From Caldisericales bacterium (GTDB lineage Bacteria > Caldisericota > Caldisericia > JAAYUI01): a stretch of DNA of 64,000 bases. The position numbers were made by a program, and so were the translations under genes. Below the pieces are notes generated by a model. It worked only from the letters and a program-made list of their open reading frames with translations, was not told where the DNA came from and made no database searches. Below are positions 38,406 to 48,852 of the stretch, piece by piece. Each line of letters starts with the position of its first letter. Within the stretch, counting starts at the first letter, position 1. The stretch is from the NCBI GenBank assembly GCA_012517765.1, contig JAAYUI010000016.1:62001-126000 (forward strand). Direction: 5' to 3'.

Positions 38406-41400
38406 AAAAAATTCTTGTTGCAATCTTGGCTTTGGCAATGATGGTGCCTTCAGTGGCACTCCCCGTGTTCTCCGAAGCAACGGACTGGCCAGAACCTTTT
38501 TACAACCCTTCCCACACTAACAACTCCAATGGTCCTGCTGTACCAATCCCGTTGCAAAAGTCATGGACGTACTATCCGGAAGGCAATTCCCTGGGGCTAC
38601 CAATAGCAGTTGGTGATTCAATAATCGTTTCGGACACCATGGGTTATATAGTCTCCCTGGACAGGAAGACCGGCCAGCCCAAATGGAGCTACGATATAGG
38701 TTTTGAGTCCCAAACCCTGCTTGCCGGATCAGGAGACAAGCTTGTCTTCGCTACTGCCTCGATAATGATGGTAGGTGGTGGCGGTGGAAGGAGAAGGGGT
38801 GGTCGTGGAGGTGGCGGAGGGCGTCCCCTCTCAACAATCAACCAGTTCGTACAACTCCCTTGTTCAGTCATGGAAGATGAAATGCCAGAATCATTCTTCG
38901 GCATTCTTGATATCAAAAATGGCAATGAAATATGGAAAAAGAAAGCTGAACCAGGACTTATGATCGGCCAGGGATGCATCACTGGCAACAAGATAATAAT
39001 ACCTTTCTCGGCCATGAAAAGTGACGGTACAGTAACATCAAGAATCAGTGCTTTCTCTATAAATGATGGCTCGCAGATATGGTCAATGGATTACGACAAG
39101 TCAACAGCATCAAGCATAGCAACTGCAGGCGAAGGAAAAATATTCATTGGTGCCATGACCATAAAGATTCCACAAGACGACAAGACAATCCCTGAAATGA
39201 AAGATCCTGAACTGCTCTGCATTGATGAATCAAACGGCAAACTGGTGTGGAAACAGGGCGGTTTTGAGGAAAACCTCATGGGAATGTTAAGTTACGCAGA
39301 TGGAACAATATATACATGCCTGACAAAAATTGATCTCACCGGTGGTGGAGGCGGAAGGTTTACACTCCCGGAATCAAATATTTCCGCATTCAATACATCA
39401 GATGGAAGCCGCAAATGGGTGCGCAAAATAGATGGGGACTTCATGACAACCGGCATAATGGCGGTAACGAGATATGGTCTCATCATACAGTGCACAATGA
39501 GTTCCACTATGTGTCTTGATCTCAAGGAGGGGACAGTAAAGTGGAACCAGGACAAGACCCCTGGTGGTATGTCATTTGGCATCCAGTATGTGTGCAACAG
39601 CGAACAGGTCATCAGCACAAGACAGAGCAAAATCTCGGTAATAAATCTAAGTGATGGCAAAATCGTCTTCCAGGAAGACACCGGCATGAAATCTGGATTT
39701 GGCATGATGGGTGGCGACATGGTGCTTTCATATCCTGTAGTCAGCGGCGACATGGTCTTTGTTGCCGGAGACAAACTTGTGGCATTCGGAGAGAAAATCA
39801 TAGGCCTGTCTTCTGATCCAGACAGAATAAAATTCAACATCGAAGCAGGACAAAGCAAGACCCTGAAGCTGAAACTTGTATATAACGCACAGGCTGAAAT
39901 CAAGGGAACCGTCATGACATCACAACCATGGATAAAACTCAGTTCAAACGACTATTCAACAGCATCACAAACCTATGAAATCACATTCTCGACAGAAGGA
40001 CTGGAACCTGGGACACATAAAGGCTCAATAGACGTTGATGCTTCGGTTGGCAAGCTCTCGATCCCAGTTGAAATGACTGTTGTGCCAAAACCACCAATCA
40101 AACTCGAGATAAACCTTGAAGACCCAACCTATACAAATAAAAATCCATTTAAAGTAATTGGTCAGACAATACCAGGTGCAAAGCTGACAATAAGCGGAAG
40201 ACCGGTGAATGTTGCATCCGATGGCTCCTTCGCAGAAGAAATTCCACTTGAACAGGGTCAAAACAAGCTAGTTTTTGAAGCGAAAGATACAAAGGGAAAT
40301 ATCGCAACTAAAACAAGAATTGTCATATTCGATGACAAGAAACCCCAGCTCAACATATCGCTCAAAGATGGCGACACAATAAAGAAATTTCCGTTTGCAA
40401 TCTCAGGGCAGACTGAAAAGAACGCAAAAATAAAGGTTAATGGTGTTCCTGTAGAAGTAGGAAGCAATGGCGAATTTGAAGCAGTCATTGAAGAGCTGGA
40501 ACAGGGTGAACAGACGATAACTATAACTGCAGAAGATCTCGCAGGAAACGTGACCAAAATCGAACGTAAAGTAATGGTCGCCACACTGGAAGTGAAACTT
40601 GTCATCGACCAGAAGTCGCCAATCCTTACAAACAATCCAAAGATTACAATTACAGGACAAACAGAGCCAGGCGCTTCAATTGCCGCAATCATCCTTGGTG
40701 GGGAGCCCACAGAACCTGCAACAGCAGACCAGGACGGAAAATTCTCGATAACAGTCACACTGGAGGAAGAAGGCCAATTTAGAATTATACTCCAGGTCAT
40801 GACCGAAGGTGGACAGTCCACAAATGCCAACATGGACGTTCTTTTCGACAAGACACCACCATCCATCGAATCTACAATCCCTTCTGTTTCAAAGGAGAAA
40901 ACGGTCGAGATAAAAGGCAAACTTTCCGAATACTGCATGCTCACAATAAATGACAACCCTGTTGAAGTAAGCAAAACGGGGTTCACATTCAGCACAATGA
41001 TTGAACTTAAACCAGGCCTGAACCCAGTCATCATAAAAGCAACCGATATGGTTGGCAACACTTCAAAACTTGAAGGATTTACCAAATTTGAAGACCCGAC
41101 CCAGGTACAGGCAGTGGTAATCAAACTCTGGGTGGACAAGCAGGACATGACAATAAACGGCAAGGCAATCAAGCTTGCGGTTGCTCCAACAACATCATCT
41201 CCGCCACTCCCGAAACAGCTTTCAGGATCAACCTACATGCCAATCAGGGAAGTCGCGGAAGCGCTCTTTGCCTCGGTTGGCTGGGACGCCAAAGATCAAA
41301 AGGTGACCTTGACCCAAAAAACACCAGATGGAAAGACAAAAGTCATTGAACTCTGGATCGGCAAAAAAGTTGCCAGGATAGATGGCAAGGAAATAAATAT

Positions 41401-41539
41401 AGACTCCCAGGGAAAACTTTATCCAACAATAGTGCAGGGCAAGACAATGCTACCGCTAAGGTTTGTTGGGGAAGCCCTTGGTGCAAAGGTAGAGTGGGAC
41501 GGCAAGACCAAGATGATCACGTTGACATTCCCGAAATAA
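38402..41539 (+). CDS. Secreted PQQ-like propeller with Gly/Arg tract, Ig-like repeats and C-terminal stalk domains
   Basis: [26 protein letters not shown] from ATG 38402 (ATGA overlap with eno stop); [21 protein letters not shown]; repeated IxGQTxxxAxIxxxGxPVxVxxxGxF; [27 protein letters not shown]. Confidence 0.88.
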   Translation: MKKILVAILALAMMVPSVALPVFSEATDWPEPFYNPSHTNNSNGPAVPIPLQKSWTYYPEGNSLGLPIAVGDSIIVSDTMGYIVSLDRKTGQPKWSYDIGFESQTLLAGSGDKLVFATASIMMVGGGGGRRRGGRGGGGGRPLSTINQFVQLPCSVMEDEMPESFFGILDIKNGNEIWKKKAEPGLMIGQGCITGNKIIIPFSAMKSDGTVTSRISAFSINDGSQIWSMDYDKSTASSIATAGEGKIFIGAMTIKIPQDDKTIPEMKDPELLCIDESNGKLVWKQGGFEENLMGMLSYADGTIYTCLTKIDLTGGGGGRFTLPESNISAFNTSDGSRKWVRKIDGDFMTTGIMAVTRYGLIIQCTMSSTMCLDLKEGTVKWNQDKTPGGMSFGIQYVCNSEQVISTRQSKISVINLSDGKIVFQEDTGMKSGFGMMGGDMVLSYPVVSGDMVFVAGDKLVAFGEKIIGLSSDPDRIKFNIEAGQSKTLKLKLVYNAQAEIKGTVMTSQPWIKLSSNDYSTASQTYEITFSTEGLEPGTHKGSIDVDASVGKLSIPVEMTVVPKPPIKLEINLEDPTYTNKNPFKVIGQTIPGAKLTISGRPVNVASDGSFAEEIPLEQGQNKLVFEAKDTKGNIATKTRIVIFDDKKPQLNISLKDGDTIKKFPFAISGQTEKNAKIKVNGVPVEVGSNGEFEAVIEELEQGEQTITITAEDLAGNVTKIERKVMVATLEVKLVIDQKSPILTNNPKITITGQTEPGASIAAIILGGEPTEPATADQDGKFSITVTLEEEGQFRIILQVMTEGGQSTNANMDVLFDKTPPSIESTIPSVSKEKTVEIKGKLSEYCMLTINDNPVEVSKTGFTFSTMIELKPGLNPVIIKATDMVGNTSKLEGFTKFEDPTQVQAVVIKLWVDKQDMTINGKAIKLAVAPTTSSPPLPKQLSGSTYMPIREVAEALFASVGWDAKDQKVTLTQKTPDGKTKVIELWIGKKVARIDGKEINIDSQGKLYPTIVQGKTMLPLRFVGEALGAKVEWDGKTKMITLTFPK

Positions 41540-41570
41540 CCAACCAGAGCATTTCTTCCTCAATCAAACA

Positions 41571-41600
41571 AAAAAGGCCCCTTTTTAAGGGGCCTTTTTT
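41571..41600. terminator. Bidirectional intrinsic terminator
   Basis: AAAAAGGCCCCTT-TTTA-AGGGGCCTTTTTT. Confidence 0.9.
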
Positions 41601-41624
41601 GTTTTTCAGTTTAATTGGCTGCAA

Positions 41625-42605
41625 CTATTTGACTGGCGGTTTTATTTCAGAAGAGATGTTGAAATTTGAAAGGGTAATTTTGGACCACGTCTTTATCTGC
41701 ATCACGCTCTTGTATACGGTCAACTCCATCTGTACCGGAACACCGGCAAGTTCGCCCTGGCCAATGATGGCAACATTGAACTCGACAAAGAGCTTCTGAA
41801 TCTTGTTTTTGCCATCTCCGCCCTTAATCTGCTCTTCTATTATTGAAATTCCCTTGAATTGCCTGCACTGCTGGCTTCCAACCTGGACCATTCCATTGTC
41901 CACAAAAGCCTGTGGGTTTTGAAGAGATTTTGTTACCTGGCCCACGTTCAGATTTACAAGTGAGAACAAATCACCAAAACCGGGGTGCCAGTTCTCGTTT
42001 GGCCTAAAACCTGAACCATCATCTATCCACTGTCTGTTTCCAATCTGGACTGCCTTCATGACTTTTTCTTTGGGTTCTTCCGGTTTTCCATTGTTTATTT
42101 CAGGCGTATTACTACGTTCTTTGGATTTCATCTCAAAAGAGTAGTTGTTTGGTGCAACAAAAGAACCAGTCATGCTGATGGTCACTTCTTTGCTGTCAAC
42201 GCCAAAGGCTATGTCAAAATCGTATGATTTTAGCTTTGCAACACCAACTTCCTTTATTGGCGGGACAAAACCTTCTGCGATTTTCTTGAGCTTGAGGTTA
42301 ACCTCTTTAGTGGTGGTTGGGTAAACGGCAACGATATCCTCCTCAAAGGGCTCAAAATATTCCTTGGTCACCTTCAGTTTGTATGTTGCGCCTGGCTCCA
42401 GTTCAGAGAAAGTAAACTGTGCATCAGCACCAGTATCAAACCTTGCATCATTAAGGTATACAGTCGCGCCTGAAAGCGGTGTTTTTGTTGATTCTTCATA
42501 CACAACACCACTCATAAATGCTTTTTCCTTCGGTTCGCCGCAAGCGGCAAAACCAAAAAGAACTACTGCCAGTGCGATAAAAAAAGCTATAATCCTCTTG
42601 TTCAT
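41625..42605 (-). CDS. Lipoprotein with carboxypeptidase-regulatory-like (PEGA-like) domain
   Basis: From ATG 42605 (SD AGGAGGTCGC): MNKRIIAFFIALAVVLFGFAAC lipobox; GVVYEESTKTPLSGATVYLNDARFDTGADAQFTFSELEPGATYKLKV. Confidence 0.8.
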   Translation of the reverse strand: MNKRIIAFFIALAVVLFGFAACGEPKEKAFMSGVVYEESTKTPLSGATVYLNDARFDTGADAQFTFSELEPGATYKLKVTKEYFEPFEEDIVAVYPTTTKEVNLKLKKIAEGFVPPIKEVGVAKLKSYDFDIAFGVDSKEVTISMTGSFVAPNNYSFEMKSKERSNTPEINNGKPEEPKEKVMKAVQIGNRQWIDDGSGFRPNENWHPGFGDLFSLVNLNVGQVTKSLQNPQAFVDNGMVQVGSQQCRQFKGISIIEEQIKGGDGKNKIQKLFVEFNVAIIGQGELAGVPVQMELTVYKSVMQIKTWSKITLSNFNISSEIKPPVK

Positions 42606-42815
42606 GCGACCTCCTAGCGGTTGAAGTTTATTTGATGGCAAACATGTTTCAACGAACAAACTTAATCCACGGTTAACTAATCGTTACTCCAAATACAATC
42701 AAAGATGCAAAGTAATTCCGCTATCTTCTATTAATAATCACTTTAACCTTTGTTGAACAGGCATTCCAAAAGGCTAGAATGGTTCGGTAATCTTCTGGAG
42801 TCGAAAGGAGCTATA

Positions 42816-45800
42816 ATGAGGAACAAATTGGTAAGGCTTATGGCCCTGTTGCTTGTATTCGGGATGTTTTTCACGACAAGCGGGACAGCATATGCACTTC
42901 TTGGCCCGGTTCACATCGAGCTGAATGTAATGGGTGAACGTCCTTCTGGAGTAAGGGCGGGCCAGGTAACTGCTTTCAAAATCCATATCAGGTTCAATGT
43001 AAACATCAAGGTTCACGACTGGATCAAGATATGGTTCCCGATTGACGAAAACTCATGCGATCTGAAGGATATTTGCGACGGTATTCCGCAGGTAACTGGA
43101 TCCAAGGAAAGCCCAAGGTTTGTTCCAAACGAGGCGTATTTTGCAAAATACCAGAACAAGGACGAGGCAGATTTTGGCAAACTTTATGAAGTCCTTGATG
43201 ACAGGAAGGGACTAACAAGGTTTGACAAATGCGATTGTCCCGCTGGCACCAAAGAATATGGAAACTGCGCCCAGGAAGGAAAATGCAGGATCATTTCTGA
43301 TCCAACAGGCCTTGGTTGCTGGATGACCGGCACAATCCTACCAGCACTTCCAAGAGACGAGGCCGAAAGGTACAAAAGACTGGCCCAGATAATCGTCACT
43401 ACATCAATCGGATACACTCCCTGCACGGCCTGTCAGGGTCTCCCATACCTCATCAACACCGCAAAAGAAAGATCATACCAGGTCAACTCCCCTCTCGAGG
43501 TTGACGCCTGGCGCAAGGGTTACAACCCAATCGATTTCAATACTTCAAAAGGCACTGGCATCATTGCACCCATGACACCCGGAAGATACAGACTGACAAT
43601 CGCAACCGCACCAGAGCCAACCCCCGTCGAATCAGAATATTTTGTCCTCCCGTGCTCCGAGATTTCAAAACCAAAAGTCACACTCAAGCCGCCGGACACC
43701 GACACTGTCACCGAAATGAAGGTAACATTCAATACGGGTGATGGTGGTGCACTCGATGCCGATACCTCAAACATCATGATCCAGTTCCCGACCGACTATG
43801 TCCTTCCTGGATCCATCAAGCCAAAGATGATCACCGTCAACGGCACTCCGCTCAACAAACCACCGCAAATAGTTAAGACTTCAAACCAGGTAACAATCAC
43901 TTCCCCAGTGGCAATCAACAATCTTAGCCAAGTTGCAATAGTCTTCTCTGACAAGATCGGAATGAAGAACCCGGCAAAGATTGCCGATTACACCCTCAGG
44001 GTAAAAACCGACTCAGAGCCAGAGACAATCGAATCAGAGCCATTCAAGGTGGCCACTGTCCCGGTGGTCGAAGTAAACCCAAACATGGAATACAACACTG
44101 CTGAATACTACGCAGTTGGCATCCTTCCAGCAGACTCGCCAATCAAGTCCGGCCAGGAATTCACGGTCAACTTCCCGAAGGGGACCAGCATTCCAAAAAC
44201 AGTCCAGCCATCATCGGTCATAATCAACGGCCAGCCATACAAGGGTGTTGTCAATACAGGCCAGGAAACAATCTCCCTTGTGGCTCCATTTGATATTGTC
44301 GGCGCATTGAAGGTAAGGTTCCTTGTAAGTGCAGGCATCAAGAACACCGCACCAGGAACATACGAACTCACCTTCACAACCGGCGGAAAACCATTCACAT
44401 TCGAGAAGTTCGAGATTGTCAAATCCAAACCGATAATCGCCAATATTGACATAACCGAGGAACAGGGTTGTGAACAATCCGGATACAAATTCACCTATAC
44501 ACCATCATTTGCAGGCGACCTCAACCCTGGCGACAAACTGACAGTCGAGTTCCCTGAAAATACCAGACTCCCACAGGCAATATCAGGGGACAAGGTAACC
44601 ATCGGCGGCAAACCATCCCAGTCAGTGGCAATTGATGGCCTCAAGCTCATCATAACAGTAGACACAGAGATCAAGGCAGCAAACGGCGGAACACTGGTAG
44701 ACATTACGAAAGATGCTGGCGTCATAAACACCAATTATCCAGGCGGATATTCGCTCAAGGTATGGACAAACAAGGATGAGCCAGTCTCTTCACCACAATT
44801 CACGGTCACGATGCCAAAGGTGACCTCACAGCTTGCATTCAAGGACCCGGCACAGCCAGATGGCCTCGAATTTGAGGGCTGCCTCTGGTACAAGACACCA
44901 CCGGTACTTTCAATCACAAGCTGCAACCCGTACGCAAAGATCTTCATGTGGTACGACAACAAGACTGACTCAATCGTCCAGTACACAGGTGAAAAGAGAC
45001 TTAATCAGGGTTCACTTCGTTCAACAATCTGGTACTACGCCCAGGTTGGAGACGTGAAGGAAGAGCCAAAATCAATGAGGCTCTGCCTTGATACAATTCA
45101 ACCATCATTCTCGGTCACACAGCCAGCTATGGAAAAAACCATCACAAACAAAAATACCTACACCATTGAGGGTGATCGTCAGCCAACCGAAATGCTAACC
45201 GATGGTGACAACGAGAAGTATCAGGTTATCGATGGCATCTACGTCAATGACAAACAACTCCTTGCCCCAGAGATATTTGAAACAGCAAACAGGGACAGCA
45301 TCACGATGAACTTCAAGACAACGATTAATCTGAAAGAAGGGGAAAACGTTGTCGAGATAAAGGGCATTGACCAGGCAGGAAACGAAAGGGTAGTCAAAAA
45401 AATCATTGTCCTCGATACCAAGGCGCCAGAGATCATAGTCGACAAACCAGATCCAAAAGAACTCCAGAAACCAGGCGACAACATTGCCATTCAGGTCAAG
45501 TCGGAAACCGACGCTTCAGTGTTCATTGGCGGCCAGATTGCCCAGAAGATAGAAGAGCTTCCTGATGGAAAAACAGCCATTTTTGAAGGTAACTGGGACG
45601 TCGTCAAGGGTGAAAACAAGGTTGAAATAACCTCCACAGACGTGGCCGGTAACACTGCAACAACCTACTTCACGTTCAAGGGCGGATCAAAATCTACGGT
45701 CATCGAACTCTGGGTTGGAAAAACTGACTTTATAGTCAATGGAGAGAAGATGCCAAATCTTGCCACAGCACCAACAGCTTCATTGAAGGAATTCAAAGGA

Positions 45801-46115
45801 ACAACATTCATGCCCATTTCTGATGTTGCAAAAGCCCTTGGTGTAGAAGTTGGTTGGGATGGAAAGACCAAGATGGTCACACTCACCCAAACCCTCGACA
45901 ACGGCACCAAGAAGGTCATCCAGCTCTGGATTGGCAAGAAACAGGCAAAGATCGATGGCAAGGATGTCTGGATTGATGGAAAAAAGACCCTTTACCCAAC
46001 AGTTGTCTCCGGAAAAACAATGCTTCCACTCAGGTTTGTTGCTGAAAATCTGAATTGCGATGTGCAGTATGATGCAAAAACAAAAAAGATAACAGTTGTT
46101 TATCCAAAACCATAG
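42816..46115 (+). CDS. Giant secreted protein with Ig-like repeats and C-terminal stalk domains (paralog of 19417..22467)
   Basis: From ATG 42816 (SD AAAGGAG): MRNKLVRLMALLLVFGMFFTTSGTAYA; shared PCTACQGLP; repeats like VTEMKVTFNTGDGGALDADTSNIMIQFPTDYVLPGSIKPKMITVNGTPL; MLPLRFVAENLNCDVQYDAKTKKITVVYP. Confidence 0.88.
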   Translation: MRNKLVRLMALLLVFGMFFTTSGTAYALLGPVHIELNVMGERPSGVRAGQVTAFKIHIRFNVNIKVHDWIKIWFPIDENSCDLKDICDGIPQVTGSKESPRFVPNEAYFAKYQNKDEADFGKLYEVLDDRKGLTRFDKCDCPAGTKEYGNCAQEGKCRIISDPTGLGCWMTGTILPALPRDEAERYKRLAQIIVTTSIGYTPCTACQGLPYLINTAKERSYQVNSPLEVDAWRKGYNPIDFNTSKGTGIIAPMTPGRYRLTIATAPEPTPVESEYFVLPCSEISKPKVTLKPPDTDTVTEMKVTFNTGDGGALDADTSNIMIQFPTDYVLPGSIKPKMITVNGTPLNKPPQIVKTSNQVTITSPVAINNLSQVAIVFSDKIGMKNPAKIADYTLRVKTDSEPETIESEPFKVATVPVVEVNPNMEYNTAEYYAVGILPADSPIKSGQEFTVNFPKGTSIPKTVQPSSVIINGQPYKGVVNTGQETISLVAPFDIVGALKVRFLVSAGIKNTAPGTYELTFTTGGKPFTFEKFEIVKSKPIIANIDITEEQGCEQSGYKFTYTPSFAGDLNPGDKLTVEFPENTRLPQAISGDKVTIGGKPSQSVAIDGLKLIITVDTEIKAANGGTLVDITKDAGVINTNYPGGYSLKVWTNKDEPVSSPQFTVTMPKVTSQLAFKDPAQPDGLEFEGCLWYKTPPVLSITSCNPYAKIFMWYDNKTDSIVQYTGEKRLNQGSLRSTIWYYAQVGDVKEEPKSMRLCLDTIQPSFSVTQPAMEKTITNKNTYTIEGDRQPTEMLTDGDNEKYQVIDGIYVNDKQLLAPEIFETANRDSITMNFKTTINLKEGENVVEIKGIDQAGNERVVKKIIVLDTKAPEIIVDKPDPKELQKPGDNIAIQVKSETDASVFIGGQIAQKIEELPDGKTAIFEGNWDVVKGENKVEITSTDVAGNTATTYFTFKGGSKSTVIELWVGKTDFIVNGEKMPNLATAPTASLKEFKGTTFMPISDVAKALGVEVGWDGKTKMVTLTQTLDNGTKKVIQLWIGKKQAKIDGKDVWIDGKKTLYPTVVSGKTMLPLRFVAENLNCDVQYDAKTKKITVVYPKP

Positions 46116-46144
46116 AGCACACACAATTAGAATTGCCAATTATT

Positions 46145-46173
46145 AAAAAGCCGCCCCAAAAGGGCGGCTTTTT
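46145..46173. terminator. Bidirectional intrinsic terminator
   Basis: AAAAAGCCGCCC-CAAAA-GGGCGGCTTTTT. Confidence 0.92.
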
Positions 46174-46400
46174 AATTGGGTGTTTTCTCATACATAGAAA
46201 AGGCTTCTTCCCAATCCCATCCAAGTTTCAGGACAGGTCTAAGAGAAAGCTGGAACCGCAAATTTTATTTAAACGATCGAGGGGATTGGGGGGGGGTTCA
46301 TATAATTGATTGAGTGGGGCCGGATGCCATAAAAATAGACCAGGATATTTATCTGAAGAGTAGCAAGCTGATAGGTGATTGACGTAAAAATTTCGTCAGT

Positions 46401-47126
46401 CTAGTCGTAAATCCCCATTCCCTTTTCAACCCACATTGTTTTTCCCCAGTTCTCACCTTCAAAACCAGGTTCACCCCATTTTCTGGGATTTTTCCCAAAA
46501 TATTTTTCACTGTTGCCTTTCCAGTATTCAATGATCTGATCATCCTTCATATTTTTCCCTATGCAGGCCTCATCGTGCCACTTTGCTCTATGAGTTGTTG
46601 CAATATAGGTCAAAATTTCCACTTTTGTATACAATCCAGGATGTTTTTTTTCTTTTCTCAATTTTTCAATGACAGGCCACAACATCCTCCAGGTGCTTAC
46701 AATTCTGCTTGAATAAAAATCGCTAACAAAATTTACCGGCACAACGCCATGCTTCACAAGCAAACCAAGTTTGTCAATGCTTCTAATCAACAGTATTATT
46801 CTTTTTTGTGTGATCTTGTTCTTATCTTTATCATCAACAATAGGCAAGCTTTCATAGTTCTTTATGGTTGATGGTTCATCAAGCTCTTTAAATGAATTGA
46901 TCAATTCAATAGAATTGTCTTCATTCCAGGCGTTTTCCATCATATCAATTATTTTGGTGTAAGACTCCAGCCTCATGTTTTTTTCTTGATTCGCATTGTT
47001 TTCATTTGATTTATCTATTGATTTTCGAATAAAAATCAGCGATATGACTGTTACAAAAAAGGTCAGGAGGGCTATTGCCACTCCATAAAATGTTAGTATT
47101 GACATAATTGTATCATTTGCTTGCAT
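46401..47126 (-). CDS. Single-TM protein resembling DUF4760 family
   Basis: N-terminal TM ILTFYGVAIALLTFFVTVISLIFI; LGLLVKHGVVPVNFVSDFYSSRIVSTWRMLWPVIEKLRKEKKHPGLYTKVEIL. Confidence 0.6.
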   Translation of the reverse strand: MQANDTIMSILTFYGVAIALLTFFVTVISLIFIRKSIDKSNENNANQEKNMRLESYTKIIDMMENAWNEDNSIELINSFKELDEPSTIKNYESLPIVDDKDKNKITQKRIILLIRSIDKLGLLVKHGVVPVNFVSDFYSSRIVSTWRMLWPVIEKLRKEKKHPGLYTKVEILTYIATTHRAKWHDEACIGKNMKDDQIIEYWKGNSEKYFGKNPRKWGEPGFEGENWGKTMWVEKGMGIYD

Positions 47127-47158
47127 TGGATTCTACCTCTTTCCAGATTCAAATATCT

Positions 47159-47368
47159 TCAATGTAAGAAATTGCATAAAGGCACATACAATAAGAACAA
47201 GGAAAAAATGAAAAGGACAAAGTAAGTAATATAGAAAAAAAATGAACGACCTGGATTGTTTCCATTGATTTTATCAAAACACCAGAAAGACAAAACCATC
47301 CCCCCAATAATCAGCAACGCACCCAACAAACATAAAAAACTTTCAATATATATACCTGTGGTGTACAT
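47159..47368 (-). CDS. Small two-TM membrane protein
   Basis: 69 aa, two strong hydrophobic segments; GGTGCTCCATG upstream on reverse strand. Confidence 0.4.
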   Translation of the reverse strand: MYTTGIYIESFLCLLGALLIIGGMVLSFWCFDKINGNNPGRSFFFYITYFVLFIFSLFLLYVPLCNFLH

Positions 47369-47402
47369 GGAGCACCTCCCGTCTTCTAAAAGCTAGAGGG
47401 TA

Positions 47403-47969
47403 TTATATCCCAGTGTCAACAGTCAGATAAAGCTCCTTGTCGCCGGCCGGATTGTCACGGTAGACGTTTATGACCCAGCCGTAAGAGGCACCCTCAACCA
47501 CAAAGGCAAGAAAATATTTTTTGGGTCCGAATGTGACAATTGTCGGCTCCAGGCGTTTCAAACCGGTTATCATTTCAATCTGCCTGTTTATACTCTCATC
47601 ATTGCACAATGGATTGTCCCACCCGACAACAGCAATTGATTCCATTGGTGGGAGGGTTTTTTGTGCTATCTCGCCAACTTTTTTTGCTTCAAGGGTCACT
47701 ATAAGAAATCTGCCCTTTGGGGAATAAATCTCCGGAAAAGGACTTTGCTTGTCCGGATTGACAAGGCTATAGTAATCCTTTGCAGAGACGATCTTTGCCT
47801 GGAGGCCCGGCAGCAGCTGAAAATCTGTCTGCGGGCCGACATAAACAAAATCTGCCGACCTGGGAGTGTTTATCCTCTCGACATCGGGAGCAATAGAAGG
47901 AAGACCTTTTGCCCCACAACCCGCAAGAACAACAAGTCCCCCAAGAACCAACAATAAAAATTTTTTCAT
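47403..47969 (-). CDS. Putative lipoprotein, unknown function
   Basis: MKKFLLLVLGGLVVLAGC lipobox; ATGA-type overlap with upstream lipoprotein gene. Confidence 0.75.
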   Translation of the reverse strand: MKKFLLLVLGGLVVLAGCGAKGLPSIAPDVERINTPRSADFVYVGPQTDFQLLPGLQAKIVSAKDYYSLVNPDKQSPFPEIYSPKGRFLIVTLEAKKVGEIAQKTLPPMESIAVVGWDNPLCNDESINRQIEMITGLKRLEPTIVTFGPKKYFLAFVVEGASYGWVINVYRDNPAGDKELYLTVDTGI

Positions 47970-48514
47970 TCTTTCAGGTCAACAACTGCGAGGCGCTGCT
48001 CCGGATCAGAAGCTGTCGAGATGATTTCGAGCGTGACGCCCTTCATGTTCTGCTGGCAATCCATCAGAAGGAAGAATTTTACAGGCTTTGTGACATCATC
48101 CTTGATTTTGGTCAGAGACTTTATGCCAAGGTTCTTTTCAGTGGCCTGGATGGCCATTTCATTTTTGGTTTCATAATACCTGTTGCCATCAACATCGACG
48201 ATCTCATATCTGGTAAACTTTGGCTGGAAAGTTGGCGTTTCACTTGGCTTGATTTCCATTTCCAGGAGGTAGAAAAATCCCTGCTCTGGCCACAATGGAG
48301 AATCGGTCGTTCCATCTTTTTTGATTGCCCTGATGTCAACCGATTTTGTCAGCTTTGTGACATTGAAGGTGCAGCCCCTGACCTGAAACTCTTTTCCCAT
48401 TACTTCGTATACTGAGCCACCATCATTTTGGCCCTGTTTGGATTGGCCACCACATGAAACTGCGGTAAGGGCAACTGTCAGACAAACAAGCACCATCAAG
48501 ATTTTCTTTTCCAT
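47966..48514 (-). CDS. Putative lipoprotein (DUF4352-like pattern)
   Basis: From ATG 48514: MEKKILMVLVCLTVALTAVSC lipobox; FYLLEMEIKPSETPTFQPKFTRYEIVDVDGNRY. Confidence 0.72.
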   Translation of the reverse strand: MEKKILMVLVCLTVALTAVSCGGQSKQGQNDGGSVYEVMGKEFQVRGCTFNVTKLTKSVDIRAIKKDGTTDSPLWPEQGFFYLLEMEIKPSETPTFQPKFTRYEIVDVDGNRYYETKNEMAIQATEKNLGIKSLTKIKDDVTKPVKFFLLMDCQQNMKGVTLEIISTASDPEQRLAVVDLKE

Positions 48515-48852
48515 AGTTCCTCCAAATTGTAATAAAGCCTCTCTTCCTTGCCGAACAGGTGGACTATTACGTCTCCGAGATCGACAAGTATCCATTTTGA
48601 GGAAGGCCCACCTTCCAGGTTTCTGGGCACCTTTTGTTGTTTGCCAAATTGTTCCAACCTGTCAACGATGGCCTGGCTCTGGAGCGGGGAAATGATTGTT
48701 GCGATAACAAAATAATCGCACATCGGCGTCATTCCTTTGACATCAAGCATCACGATGTTTTCTGCCTTCAGCTCATCGAGAATTTCTACGACTTTTTTTG
48801 CCAATTCAAGGGGTTCCAGCTTTGGCCTCCTTGTAGAGTTTATTTTTTTCAA
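48496..48852 (-). CDS. rsfS: Ribosomal silencing factor RsfS
   Basis: ENIVMLDVKGMTPMCDYFVIAT...ILVDLGDVIVHLFGKEERLYYNLEELW. Confidence 0.95.
   Translation of the reverse strand: MKKINSTRRPKLEPLELAKKVVEILDELKAENIVMLDVKGMTPMCDYFVIATIISPLQSQAIVDRLEQFGKQQKVPRNLEGGPSSKWILVDLGDVIVHLFGKEERLYYNLEELWKRKS

Noticed and set aside
40258-41172. 304-aa antisense ORF inside the 38402..41539 gene, and other long antisense ORFs (e.g. 14768..15400, 39292..39915, 30492..31292)
   Set aside because: Opposite-strand shadows of repeat-rich or codon-biased genes with no recognisable domain.
19417-46115. True copper amine oxidases
   Set aside because: Only the N-terminal-like stalk domain is present, at the C-terminus of non-enzymatic repeat proteins; no catalytic domain seen.
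23893-46173. Several similar GC-rich inverted repeats considered as REP-like or CRISPR-like repeats
   Set aside because: They are single intrinsic terminators at gene ends with A/T-runs, non-identical and not regularly spaced.
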